Shown: piece after piece, positions 1-6,674 of the stretch
How the letters are laid out: every line of letters starts with the position of its first letter
How positions within the stretch are numbered: the first letter of the stretch is position 1
Assembly: GCA_002296055.1 (NCBI GenBank)
Contig: DBHE01000047.1
Location: 1-11,797 of the forward strand
DNA from: Pseudomonadaceae bacterium UBA836
Lineage (GTDB): Bacteria > Pseudomonadota > Gammaproteobacteria > Pseudomonadales > Pseudomonadaceae
Direction of reading: 5' to 3'
DNA: 11,797 bases
Translations under genes and position numbers: made by a program
The notes under the pieces: generated by a model
Told to the model about the DNA's origin: nothing
Seen by the model: only the letters and a program-made list of their open reading frames with translations
Databases searched by the model: none

Positions 1-1
1 G

Positions 2-73
2 GGCCGTGAAGGCTCCAAGTACGGCATCGAGGAGTACGTCGAGATCAAGTACCTCTGTCTGGGCGGTATTTGA
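2..73 (+). CDS. gabD: 3' end of succinate-semialdehyde dehydrogenase (partial)
   Basis: Only the last 23 codons and a TGA stop are present; the gene begins before the window. The tail reads GREGSKYGIEEYVEIKYLCL, then GGI. It closely matches my memory of the C-terminus of GabD, the NADP-dependent succinate-semialdehyde dehydrogenase that oxidises succinic semialdehyde to succinate. The intact gabT 57 bases downstream on the same strand supports the call, because gabD-gabT is the usual order in Pseudomonas. No catalytic residues lie inside the fragment, so the call rests on the tail motif and the neighbour. Confidence 0.85.
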   Translation, partial: GREGSKYGIEEYVEIKYLCLGGI

Positions 74-91
74 CGTTCGCATCTACCTGAC

Positions 92-117
92 GGGGAGCCG
101 CCGGCTCCCCACTTTTT
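92..117 (+). terminator. Terminator-like hairpin between gabD and gabT
   Basis: GGGGAGCC (92-99) and GGCTCCCC (103-110) form a perfect 8-bp GC-rich stem with a three-base loop. AC and a run of five T follow (113-117). This is the form of an intrinsic terminator. It lies 18 bases after the gabD stop and 13 bases before the gabT start, so it may reduce gabT transcription relative to gabD rather than end the operon. The U-run is short, so partial readthrough is the likeliest behaviour (inference). Confidence 0.6.
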
Positions 118-130
118 CCGCGAGGCGGTT

Positions 131-1405
131 ATGAGCAAGAGCAATGAGTCCCTGATGCAGCGGCGGCAGAATGCTGTCGCCCGTGGTGTAAGCCAGATCC
201 ACCCGATTGCGGTGCAGCGCGCTGAAAACGCGACCGTCTGGGATGTGGAAGGGCGACAGTACATCGACTTTGCCGGCGGCATTGCCGTGCTCAACACCGG
301 ACACCGTCACCCCAAGGTGATGGACGCGGTGCGTCGTCAGCTGGACCAGTTCACCCACACCTGTTTTCAGGTGCTGGCGTATGAGCCCTACATTGCCCTG
401 TGTGAGCGGCTGAACGAGATGGTGCCCGGCGACTTTGCCAAGAAGACACTGCTGGTGACCACCGGCTCCGAAGCGCTGGAAAACGCGGTCAAGATTGCCC
501 GCGCCGCCACCGGTCGCGCCGGCGTGATTGCCTTCACCGGCGCTTACCATGGCCGCACCATGATGACCTTGTCGATGACCGGCAAGGTGGCGCCGTACTC
601 AGCAGGTATGGGCTTGATGCCGGGTGGCGTCTATCGCGCCCAGTATCCCTGTCCGCTGCATGGTGTGAGCGATGACGATGCCATCGCCAGCATCGAGCGT
701 ATTTTCAAGAACGACGCGCAGCCGCAGGATATCGCTGCCATCGTTATCGAACCGGTGCAGGGTGAAGGTGGCTTCTATGTTGCCAGCCCGGCGTTTATGC
801 AGCGCTTGCGCGCGCTGTGCGATCAGCACGGGATTTTGCTGGTGGCCGATGAAGTGCAGACCGGCGCTGGCCGTACCGGCACTTTCTTCGCGATGGAGCA
901 GATGGGCGTGGCGGCGGACCTGACCACCTTTGCCAAGTCGATTGCCGGCGGCTTCCCGGTTGCGGGCGTCTGCGGGCGTGCTGAGGCGGTGGACAGCATT
1001 GCGCCGGGCGGTCTGGGCGGCACCTACGCCGGTAGTCCGTTGGCTTGTGCGGCTGCGTTGGCGGTGATGGACGTGTTCGAAGAAGAAAACCTGCTGGCCC
1101 GCAGCCGTACCGTGGGCGAGATTCTCACCGCGCGGTTGAGTGCGCTGGCGGCCGACGACAAGCGCATTGGCGATGTGCGCGGCCTGGGTGCGATGGTTGC
1201 CTGTGAGCTGTTCACCGCAGATGGCGCACCGGATGCCGAACTGACCGGTCGCATCGTTGCTGCCGCGCGGGACAAGGGCCTGATTCTGCTGTCCTGTGGT
1301 CAGTACGGTAACGTCATCCGCATTCTGGTGCCGCTGACGGCCACTGACGTTGAGCTGAACGCGGGCATGGACATTATCGCCGAGTGTTTTGCCGAACAGC
1401 AGTAA
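131..1405 (+). CDS. gabT: 4-aminobutyrate (GABA) aminotransferase
   Basis: This 424-residue class III PLP-dependent aminotransferase transfers the amino group of GABA to 2-oxoglutarate, giving succinic semialdehyde and glutamate in the cytoplasm. GabD then oxidises the semialdehyde. The length matches the family (about 425). Landmarks are TGSEA (111-115, PLP phosphate region), the catalytic-region Glu212 in EPVQGEGG, Asp240 in VADEVQTGAGRTG (contact to the PLP ring nitrogen) and Lys269 in TFAKSIAGGFP, the Schiff-base lysine. These correspond to E. coli Glu211, Asp239 and Lys268. The start ATG has a GAGG Shine-Dalgarno sequence at 122-125, five bases upstream. It follows gabD and converges on the PLD-like gene with 15 bases between their stops. 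The sequence appears intact, with nothing missing. A 5-aminovalerate aminotransferase (same family, davT) is a possible alternative activity, and many of these enzymes accept both substrates. Confidence 0.95.
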   Translation: MSKSNESLMQRRQNAVARGVSQIHPIAVQRAENATVWDVEGRQYIDFAGGIAVLNTGHRHPKVMDAVRRQLDQFTHTCFQVLAYEPYIALCERLNEMVPGDFAKKTLLVTTGSEALENAVKIARAATGRAGVIAFTGAYHGRTMMTLSMTGKVAPYSAGMGLMPGGVYRAQYPCPLHGVSDDDAIASIERIFKNDAQPQDIAAIVIEPVQGEGGFYVASPAFMQRLRALCDQHGILLVADEVQTGAGRTGTFFAMEQMGVAADLTTFAKSIAGGFPVAGVCGRAEAVDSIAPGGLGGTYAGSPLACAAALAVMDVFEEENLLARSRTVGEILTARLSALAADDKRIGDVRGLGAMVACELFTADGAPDAELTGRIVAAARDKGLILLSCGQYGNVIRILVPLTATDVELNAGMDIIAECFAEQQ

Positions 1406-1410
1406 GCAGT

Positions 1411-1443
1411 CCGGCGGGCCTCAGAAGGTCGAGAGCCCGCTGG
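1411..1443. terminator. Possible bidirectional hairpin between convergent genes
   Basis: CCGGCGGGC (1411-1419) can pair with GCCCGCTGG (1435-1443), a nine-pair stem with one G-T pair and a 15-base loop. It sits at the meeting point of gabT and the PLD-like gene and extends into the last codons of the latter. Neither strand has a T-run after the stem, so it is not a classical intrinsic terminator. It may only slow transcription or protect mRNA ends. Confidence 0.3.
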
Positions 1444-2833
1444 CTTCCATAAAGCGGTACACCAGATAGCGCCAACGGCTGTGATCTGCAAAGTCTGCGT
1501 AGGGCAGGCTGTAGATTGCGCCGTTGGCGTTCTGCCATTCGCGCTCAAAGTCGCCTCGTTGCTCGCTGATCTGCGGGCTGTCACTGTGGCTGACCAGGCG
1601 CACGCTGGTTTCCAGATTCAGATCGTGCAGGTTGCGGCGGGTAAAGTTGGCCGAGCCGGCAATCAGCTCGGCGCTGCCATCAGTGCGTTCCAGCCTGATC
1701 CACTTGCGGTGGCATTGCTCTCCCTCGGTCGCGCACCAGCGCACGGGAATGCCAGCTTCATGTAAATCCCAGGCTGCCTGCCGGTTGGGGATGCCGTTCT
1801 TCTCGCGGCCAAAGGCATCGCGGTTGGGGTCCAGGATCACGCGCAGTGTCGCGCCGCGTTGATGCGCTGCAATCAGGGCCTCTATGACCGGTCGTGATGA
1901 CAGGTAGAACATCTCCAAGTCGATCTGATCGCCAGACTGCGCCAAGCCGATCAGCTGCAGCAGCCCCTGCTCGATAGCGCCCTCGGTCAGCACCTGCAGC
2001 TGCGGTGGCTGGCTGTCTGACACTGCTGGCGCGTCAGGCCAGTCGGCGGCAGGGGCGTAGCCCGACAGCAGCGCCACGGCGCGCTCGGTCTGCAGCAGGT
2101 CGAGCGCGGCTGCGCCGCTGAACTGTACGGCGCTGTTGTCGTGGCGGCTGCTGGCATCATGCGGGTTCATGGAGGTGACCAGGCCGGTCCACTCGCCGTT
2201 GTGGCCAACGATCAGGGTCTTGCGGTGATTGGCGCGGAAATTCAGCAGGTGCAGGTAGGTGCGCAGCGTGACCTTGCCCTCGCCGACCGGGTTAGGTAGC
2301 CAGCCGCCCTCGGAGCTGTTGCCCAGATAGCTGCAGCACAGGGTCCAGATGCCGGTCCAGGTGGGGTTGGAGGCGGGCAGCTTGCTCAGATCGGTCATCA
2401 CCACGTCGACACCAGCGCCGCGTAGCGCCTCGAACTGCGCCGACGCCACGCCGCCGTACAGGGTGTTGAACGGATCGCTAATCAGCACCACCGGCATCTG
2501 CGGATGACGTTGGCGGGCAGCAATCAGTGCGTCGGTCAGCTCGCTCGACAGCGGTCGATAACTGTCCTCGCCGGCAAAGTCGTTGAACAGGAACATGTCC
2601 ACAACGACCAGCTCGTTGGCGCTGTCGATCAGCTCCAGTACCCGGTCCATGATCTGTTGCTGAACATGCTCCTGGCCGTCGCTGTCGCGCCAGGTCTGGT
2701 CAAACAGCAGCTCTACCTGTTCGGCGGGGCGCAGCGGGGTTGTAGCGGAGAGGTCTTCGGGCATCTGCTGGCAGCCAAGCAGGCTGGCAAGCAGCAATCC
2801 CGGCAGCAGCGAGCGAACGCAGAGTGTGGGCAT
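1421..2833 (-). CDS. PLD-superfamily lipoprotein with altered HKD motifs
   Basis: From the ATG at 2833 the product has 470 residues. Arg7 and a hydrophobic stretch lead to the lipobox SLLGC, so Cys21 should be lipidated. Two phospholipase D-type halves follow. The first has NHRKTLIVG (H203, K205) and then VTSMNPHD; the second has CHRKWIRLE (H375, K377) and then IAGSANFTRRNLHDLNLE. In both, the H and K of the HxKx4D signature are present, but the final Asp is Gly210 in the first and Glu382 in the second. The family includes phospholipases D, cardiolipin synthases and nucleases acting through a phosphohistidine intermediate. The substrate here cannot be told from sequence. A TTG at 2872 would add 13 residues before the signal peptide and is less likely, although neither start has a strong Shine-Dalgarno. 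Cysteines 166 and 167 form a CC pair. It lies downstream of a DUF805 gene on the same strand. Function remains open. Confidence 0.8.
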   Translation of the reverse strand: MPTLCVRSLLPGLLLASLLGCQQMPEDLSATTPLRPAEQVELLFDQTWRDSDGQEHVQQQIMDRVLELIDSANELVVVDMFLFNDFAGEDSYRPLSSELTDALIAARQRHPQMPVVLISDPFNTLYGGVASAQFEALRGAGVDVVMTDLSKLPASNPTWTGIWTLCCSYLGNSSEGGWLPNPVGEGKVTLRTYLHLLNFRANHRKTLIVGHNGEWTGLVTSMNPHDASSRHDNSAVQFSGAAALDLLQTERAVALLSGYAPAADWPDAPAVSDSQPPQLQVLTEGAIEQGLLQLIGLAQSGDQIDLEMFYLSSRPVIEALIAAHQRGATLRVILDPNRDAFGREKNGIPNRQAAWDLHEAGIPVRWCATEGEQCHRKWIRLERTDGSAELIAGSANFTRRNLHDLNLETSVRLVSHSDSPQISEQRGDFEREWQNANGAIYSLPYADFADHSRWRYLVYRFMEASGLSTF

Positions 2834-2898
2834 GATCAAGATCGGTTGCGGTGATAGCAGCAGACTGCCCAAGCCTGGCCGTTAATGCAAACCGCAAG

Positions 2899-2945
2899 GT
2901 GCCGGCCCGGGCGCGCTAAGGGTAGGGCGCGCAGCGGGCCGGCAC
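2899..2945. other. Large two-part stem-loop between DUF805 and PLD-like genes
   Basis: GTGCCGGCCC (2899-2908) is perfectly complementary to GGGCCGGCAC (2936-2945). Inside it, GCGCGC (2911-2916) pairs with GCGCGC (2927-2932). A 2/3-base internal loop separates the two stems, and the apical loop has ten bases. It begins 15 bases after the stop of the DUF805 gene, read on the - strand. No T-run follows on either strand, so it could be a U-less terminator, an mRNA-protecting structure, or a boundary reducing readthrough into the PLD-like gene. Confidence 0.5.
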
Positions 2946-2960
2946 TAAGGCTCAGGCCGG

Positions 2961-3311
2961 TTAGGCGGCAGCCAGCTTGGGGTTGGGGCCAAAGCGGTTG
3001 TCGCCGGCGTCCCCTTCAATGCACAGGAAAATCAGCAGGATGATACTGCCCACCAGCGGCACCAGGCTGATCAGAATCCACCAGCCGCTGCGGTTGGTGT
3101 CGTGCAGGCGGCGGATGCACACGGCAATCGACGGCAGCAGAACGGCCAGTGAGTAAATCGGTACCAGCAGCATGATGCCGAGCACGCCATCAATGACGCC
3201 GCAGACGATCGAGGCCAGGATGTTGAACAGAATAAACATCCAGTATTCCTTGCGACGGGCGCGGCCCTGAAACTCGACATACTTCTTCAATACAGCGATA
3301 TACCATTCCAT
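2961..3311 (-). CDS. DUF805 family inner-membrane protein
   Basis: This is a 116-residue membrane protein of the DUF805 family, whose biochemical function is unknown. Family marks are an N-terminal amphipathic part ending in GRARRKEYW (16-24), three hydrophobic segments (about 24-40, 44-65 and 76-97), the conserved RRLHDTNRSGWW between the second and third (67-78), and the closing GDNRFGPNP (103-111). The chosen ATG at 3311 starts at MEWYIAVLKKY, as family members do, and has AAAGGA a few bases upstream. A start at 3371 would add 20 residues not typical of the family. It is divergent from ydbH. A large stem-loop follows its stop before the PLD-like gene, so the two may be transcribed separately. 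Confidence 0.88.
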   Translation of the reverse strand: MEWYIAVLKKYVEFQGRARRKEYWMFILFNILASIVCGVIDGVLGIMLLVPIYSLAVLLPSIAVCIRRLHDTNRSGWWILISLVPLVGSIILLIFLCIEGDAGDNRFGPNPKLAAA

Positions 3312-3421
3312 GCGGTTTCCTTTCTTTGGCAGTGTAGAGCTGAACATGTGGAGCAAAAAAGGGATTGGCAACGCGCAGGAATACGGTGAACCGCTCCCTG
3401 GTTGTGACAGTCAATCCCTGT

Positions 3422-3437
3422 GGCGGCCATGGCCGCC
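3422..3437. promoter_or_regulatory. 16-bp perfect palindrome in the DUF805/ydbH divergent region
   Basis: GGCGGCCATGGCCGCC is fully self-complementary and lies in the 219-base region between the divergent DUF805 and ydbH starts. It could be an operator for a dimeric regulator or a GC-rich cruciform; no known consensus is recognised. I see no convincing promoter boxes on either side, so the assignment rests on symmetry and position alone. Confidence 0.35.
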
Positions 3438-3530
3438 CGCGGTATTTAAGACGTCATGCTGGAGCCGGGTCAACCGCCAAGTGCCGGCCGAGTGCTAACC
3501 TGTGAGCGGTTTGACACCTTTGGGGGGCGC

Positions 3531-6098
3531 ATGCGCCGGCGTAGTTCGATTCTGTTGCTGATGTTTCTGCTGCTGACGCTGCTTGTGTTGCTGGCGCGGC
3601 TGTGGGGGCAGCAGCAGCTGCACGCAGCCGGTGTTCAGCAACTTGATTGGCAGACGCTGGGTTGGCGCGACGGCGCGCTGCAGGTTGATGAGCTGCACCT
3701 GCAGATGCGGGACGGGCTGCGGTTGACTGTGCAGCAGGCGCGCTTGCGGCCGGGCTGGCGCGGCGGCCCACGACTGCGCACCGTGCAGGCAGACAGCCTG
3801 CAGTTGCACCTGCCGGCCGCGCAGGGCAGCAGCCAGAGCGGCGGGCTTGACCCCCTGTTGCTGCTCGGTGATGAGCAATTCTGGCGTCAGCTGGCCGACT
3901 GGGCACCGGACAGCGCACGTATCGCGCAGATAAACGCCAATCTGCCCTGTCGCGATCAACGTTGTGAGCTGGCAGGTGCCTGGCAGCTGCAGCGCGCCGA
4001 GCAGGCCGATGGGTTGATGCTGTCGAGCGTCTTGCAACTCGACCTGGATGGCCAGCAGCTCGACGTTCAGCCGCAGCTGCGCCTGAATACCGAGGGCGTG
4101 GCATTGGAGGCCGATCTGCAGATTGATCAGGTAACCGCCGCCCGGCTGAACAGCCAGTGGCGCGACGGGCAGCACTGGCAAGGCCGCCTGCACATACCAG
4201 ATTGGCCGCAAACCCCCTGGCTGTTTGGCTACCTGGGCCGCTGGATGGCGCTGGGAGCGCTGCCGATCGAGCAGATTCCGGCTGCCGCTCAGCTGCATCT
4301 GGATTGGCAACTGGACGCGGCGCGGGTGCCTGAGGCGCTGGATGACTGGCTGGCCGGTGATGTGCAGCTGCAAGGGCGGCTGGTGTTGCCCGAACCTTGG
4401 GCGGTGGAACAGCTGGGCGAGCTGAGTGGCGAGTTAAGTGTGCAACTGCAGGGCGCAGCAGGTGACTGGCGGCTGCCGCAGGCCAGCCTGCAGGCGCAGG
4501 TGCAGGCACCCGTGTTGCCGGCGCTGCAGAGTTTGCCTGAGGCACTGCAGCCATCGCAGCTCAGTCTGCAGCTGACCCCCCAGCCGGATCAGCGCCTGCA
4601 CGCCGATGCCCTGATGCAATTGGACATGCAGGCGCGCGCCGCGCTGCCCCAGGGCGGCGAGCTGTCGCTGACTGGCCCGATAACGCTGCCGCTGAGCCGC
4701 GATTGGCAGCTTGCCAGTGACGCGGTGCTGCTGCGACTGCAAGCACCACAGCTAAACCTGCCGCAGCTGCGCGCCCGTGGCGTGACGGGCCGCTGGCCGC
4801 TGCGCGTGCAGGCCTCCGCCGACGCCCTGCACAGCGCACTGACCGCGCCTGGCAGCCTGGCCTGGCAGCAGCTGCAATTGCGTGATGCGCAGTTGACGCT
4901 GCGCGGCGCTCGGCTTGAACAGCCGGCCTTTGAGCTAACGTTGCCGCTGAGCGGCGATGACACATTGAGCGCAGCGGGCCGGCTGACGGGCCACCTGGAC
5001 GCGCTGGAGCACGCGCAGCTCACGCCGCAGCGCTGGGACCTGAGCGCTGACTGGCGCTGGCAACAGGCAGCGCTTAACTGGAAAGGCAACCTGAGCAATG
5101 CCGCCGGCCTGGATCTGGCCCATCAAGCGAGTTGGCGCAGTGGTGGTAGTTGGCGGCTGGATGGCGAGCTGACACCGCTGTTCATGCGTGCCGGTAATCC
5201 GCTGGCCGATAGTCTGACCGCCTGGCCGGAGTTGCTCAGTTTTGCCAGTGGGCAGGTTGGTGGCACGTTGAGCGTTAGCGGCGGGCAGTCGCTGCGCGTG
5301 CGGGGCGACTTGATGCTCACAGGTCTCAAGGGCATCTATGACCGTATCGCCTTCAGCGGCCTAGAGGGGCCGCTGCAGCTTCGGCTGGCCGCTGACCAGT
5401 TAACCCTGGAGGCGCCGTCGCTGGCGCTTGCCCAGGCCAACCCGGGCATTGAGCTGGGGCCCGTGCGTGGGCAGTTGTCCTATTACGCAGCGCTGGCGCA
5501 GCCGGCCGATGGCCGCCTTGAGCTAGGCGAATTGCGCACCGGCCTGCTGGGCGGTGAAGTGCGCGTGCTGCCAACCACACTGGATCTGGCGCAGCGCGAA
5601 CAGCGCGCCGAGCTGCAGCTGCAGGGGCTGGAACTGGGCCGGCTGTTCGAAGTCTACCCAACAGAGGGTTTGAGTGGCGGCGGCACGCTGGATGGCCGCC
5701 TGCCGGTGCTGCTGCGCGATGGGCAGCTGGTAATCGACGATGGCGCGGTTGCCGCGCGCGAGCCTGGTGGCGTGCTGCGCTACCGCTCCGACAAGCTGCA
5801 GCGCCTGGCCGCAGCCAACCCGAGCATGCGCGAGCTGGCGGGGGTGCTGGAAGACTTTCACTATACTGTCCTCAGCTCCCAGGTAGACTACGGCGAGAAC
5901 GGCAACATGATTCTCGGGCTGCGCCTGCAAGGCAGCAATCCTGATTTTCAGCAGGGGCGGCAGGTTAACCTGAATGTCACCCTGGAGGAGAACATTCCGG
6001 CCTTGCTGGCCAGCCTGCAATTGAGCGGTAAGGTCAGCGAGATCATTCAACAGCGGGTTCAGCAGCACCTGATCAAACAGCGTGCCCAGCAACCCTGA
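3531..6098 (+). CDS. ydbH: YdbH-family AsmA-like intermembrane lipid transport protein
   Basis: This is an 855-residue protein (E. coli YdbH has 879). In E. coli, YdbH is one of the AsmA-like proteins, partly redundant with TamB and YhdP. It spans the periplasm and helps carry phospholipids to the outer membrane together with YnbE. Here an N-terminal anchor (MRRRSS, then hydrophobic residues to about 23) is followed by a very long, Leu/Gln-rich, beta-strand-like region. The C-terminal part carries YdbH-type sequence, including GGGTLDGRLPVLL and the glycine-rich EPGGVLRYR. The protein ends in a predicted helical, basic tail (SEIIQQRVQQHLIKQR). The ATG at 3531 directly precedes the anchor and has a G-rich GGGGGG Shine-Dalgarno-like run. 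An in-frame upstream ATG at 3456 would add 25 non-hydrophobic residues before the anchor and is unlikely. The next gene, ynbE, starts 12 bases after the stop, as in the conserved ydbH-ynbE-ydbL operon. Confidence 0.9.
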   Translation: MRRRSSILLLMFLLLTLLVLLARLWGQQQLHAAGVQQLDWQTLGWRDGALQVDELHLQMRDGLRLTVQQARLRPGWRGGPRLRTVQADSLQLHLPAAQGSSQSGGLDPLLLLGDEQFWRQLADWAPDSARIAQINANLPCRDQRCELAGAWQLQRAEQADGLMLSSVLQLDLDGQQLDVQPQLRLNTEGVALEADLQIDQVTAARLNSQWRDGQHWQGRLHIPDWPQTPWLFGYLGRWMALGALPIEQIPAAAQLHLDWQLDAARVPEALDDWLAGDVQLQGRLVLPEPWAVEQLGELSGELSVQLQGAAGDWRLPQASLQAQVQAPVLPALQSLPEALQPSQLSLQLTPQPDQRLHADALMQLDMQARAALPQGGELSLTGPITLPLSRDWQLASDAVLLRLQAPQLNLPQLRARGVTGRWPLRVQASADALHSALTAPGSLAWQQLQLRDAQLTLRGARLEQPAFELTLPLSGDDTLSAAGRLTGHLDALEHAQLTPQRWDLSADWRWQQAALNWKGNLSNAAGLDLAHQASWRSGGSWRLDGELTPLFMRAGNPLADSLTAWPELLSFASGQVGGTLSVSGGQSLRVRGDLMLTGLKGIYDRIAFSGLEGPLQLRLAADQLTLEAPSLALAQANPGIELGPVRGQLSYYAALAQPADGRLELGELRTGLLGGEVRVLPTTLDLAQREQRAELQLQGLELGRLFEVYPTEGLSGGGTLDGRLPVLLRDGQLVIDDGAVAAREPGGVLRYRSDKLQRLAAANPSMRELAGVLEDFHYTVLSSQVDYGENGNMILGLRLQGSNPDFQQGRQVNLNVTLEENIPALLASLQLSGKVSEIIQQRVQQHLIKQRAQQP

Positions 6099-6110
6099 CA
6101 AGGAGCGCCC

Positions 6111-6302
6111 ATGTACAGGCGAGGGCTGACAATCGTGTTTCTGGCCGGCCTGCTGTCGGCCTGCGCCGGGCCGACGGTGCAACTGGCGGCGCCTAGCGAG
6201 CCGATCAATATCAACCTGAACGTGAAGATCGAACACGAAATTTACGTCAAGGTGGATCGCGAGCTGGACGACATCTTCGACGAATCCAGTGGCCTGTTCT
6301 GA
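6111..6302 (+). CDS. ynbE: YnbE-family outer-membrane lipoprotein
   Basis: This is a 63-residue lipoprotein, close in size to E. coli YnbE (about 61). The signal sequence starts MYRRG and ends in the lipobox LLSAC, so Cys18 should be lipidated. The short mature part carries the family core EPININLNVKIEHEIYVKVD and ends in an acidic helix (DRELDDIFDESSGLF). In E. coli, YnbE multimers are thought to meet the C-terminal end of YdbH and continue its lipid-conducting beta-structure to the outer membrane. Residue 19 is Ala rather than Asp, consistent with outer-membrane sorting. A strong AAGGAG Shine-Dalgarno (6100-6105) precedes the ATG. Both neighbours in the ydbH-ynbE-ydbL set are present, which makes this small gene secure. 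Confidence 0.92.
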   Translation: MYRRGLTIVFLAGLLSACAGPTVQLAAPSEPININLNVKIEHEIYVKVDRELDDIFDESSGLF

Positions 6303-6326
6303 GCCCGTTGCGAAAGGATATTCATA

Positions 6327-6674
6327 ATGCGCAAAACGACTTATCTGATCTGTGGCCTGCTGGCTCTGCTGCTGGGCAGCGGCGCGGCAATGGCCATGAA
6401 CCTCAACCAGGCGATGTCTGCGCTGCCGGCAGCCAAGTCGGCCGGCCAGCTGGGCGAGCAGCCCAACGGTTATCTCGGCGTGGTCAGCAATGGGGGCGAC
6501 GCTGCCGAAATCGCTCGCCAGATCAACGCCGCGCGTAAGGCCGAATACCAGAAGGTAGCGCGTGACAACGGTGTGGCACTCAGCGACGTCGAGCTGATCG
6601 CCGGCCAGAAAGCGATTGATCGTACGCCGCGTGGTCAGTACATCCAGGTCAACGGTCAGTGGACGAAGAAGTAA
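6327..6674 (+). CDS. ydbL: YdbL-family periplasmic protein (DUF1318)
   Basis: This 115-residue secreted protein has a Sec signal peptide (MRKTT, hydrophobic core, AMA cleavage site after about Ala23). The mature DUF1318 domain contains GYLGVVSNGGDAAEIARQINAARKAEYQKVA, where the conserved Asn-Arg/Lys helices lie, and ends near GQYIQVNGQWTKK. In E. coli, YdbL is a periplasmic partner of the YdbH-YnbE bridge and has been proposed to act as a chaperone for it. The ATG has AAAGGA at 6313-6318, eight bases upstream, and lies 24 bases after the ynbE stop. Its last 26 bases overlap the 3' end of the DUF3047 gene on the opposite strand, and no U-tailed terminator follows. Confidence 0.92.
   Translation: MRKTTYLICGLLALLLGSGAAMAMNLNQAMSALPAAKSAGQLGEQPNGYLGVVSNGGDAAEIARQINAARKAEYQKVARDNGVALSDVELIAGQKAIDRTPRGQYIQVNGQWTKK

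Noticed and set aside
3511..3516. Perfect TTGACA -35 box before ydbH
   Set aside because: The matching -10 would fall inside the ydbH coding region and the sequence there is GC-rich without a TATAAT-like hexamer.
3456..3530. Upstream in-frame ATG for ydbH, adding 25 residues
   Set aside because: The added residues precede a typical basic-plus-hydrophobic anchor at the ATG 3531, which has its own G-rich Shine-Dalgarno-like run.
3454..4554. 366-codon open frame on the - strand antisense to ydbH
   Set aside because: Pro/Ala/Arg low-complexity translation with no recognisable domain or ribosome-binding site; a shadow of ydbH.
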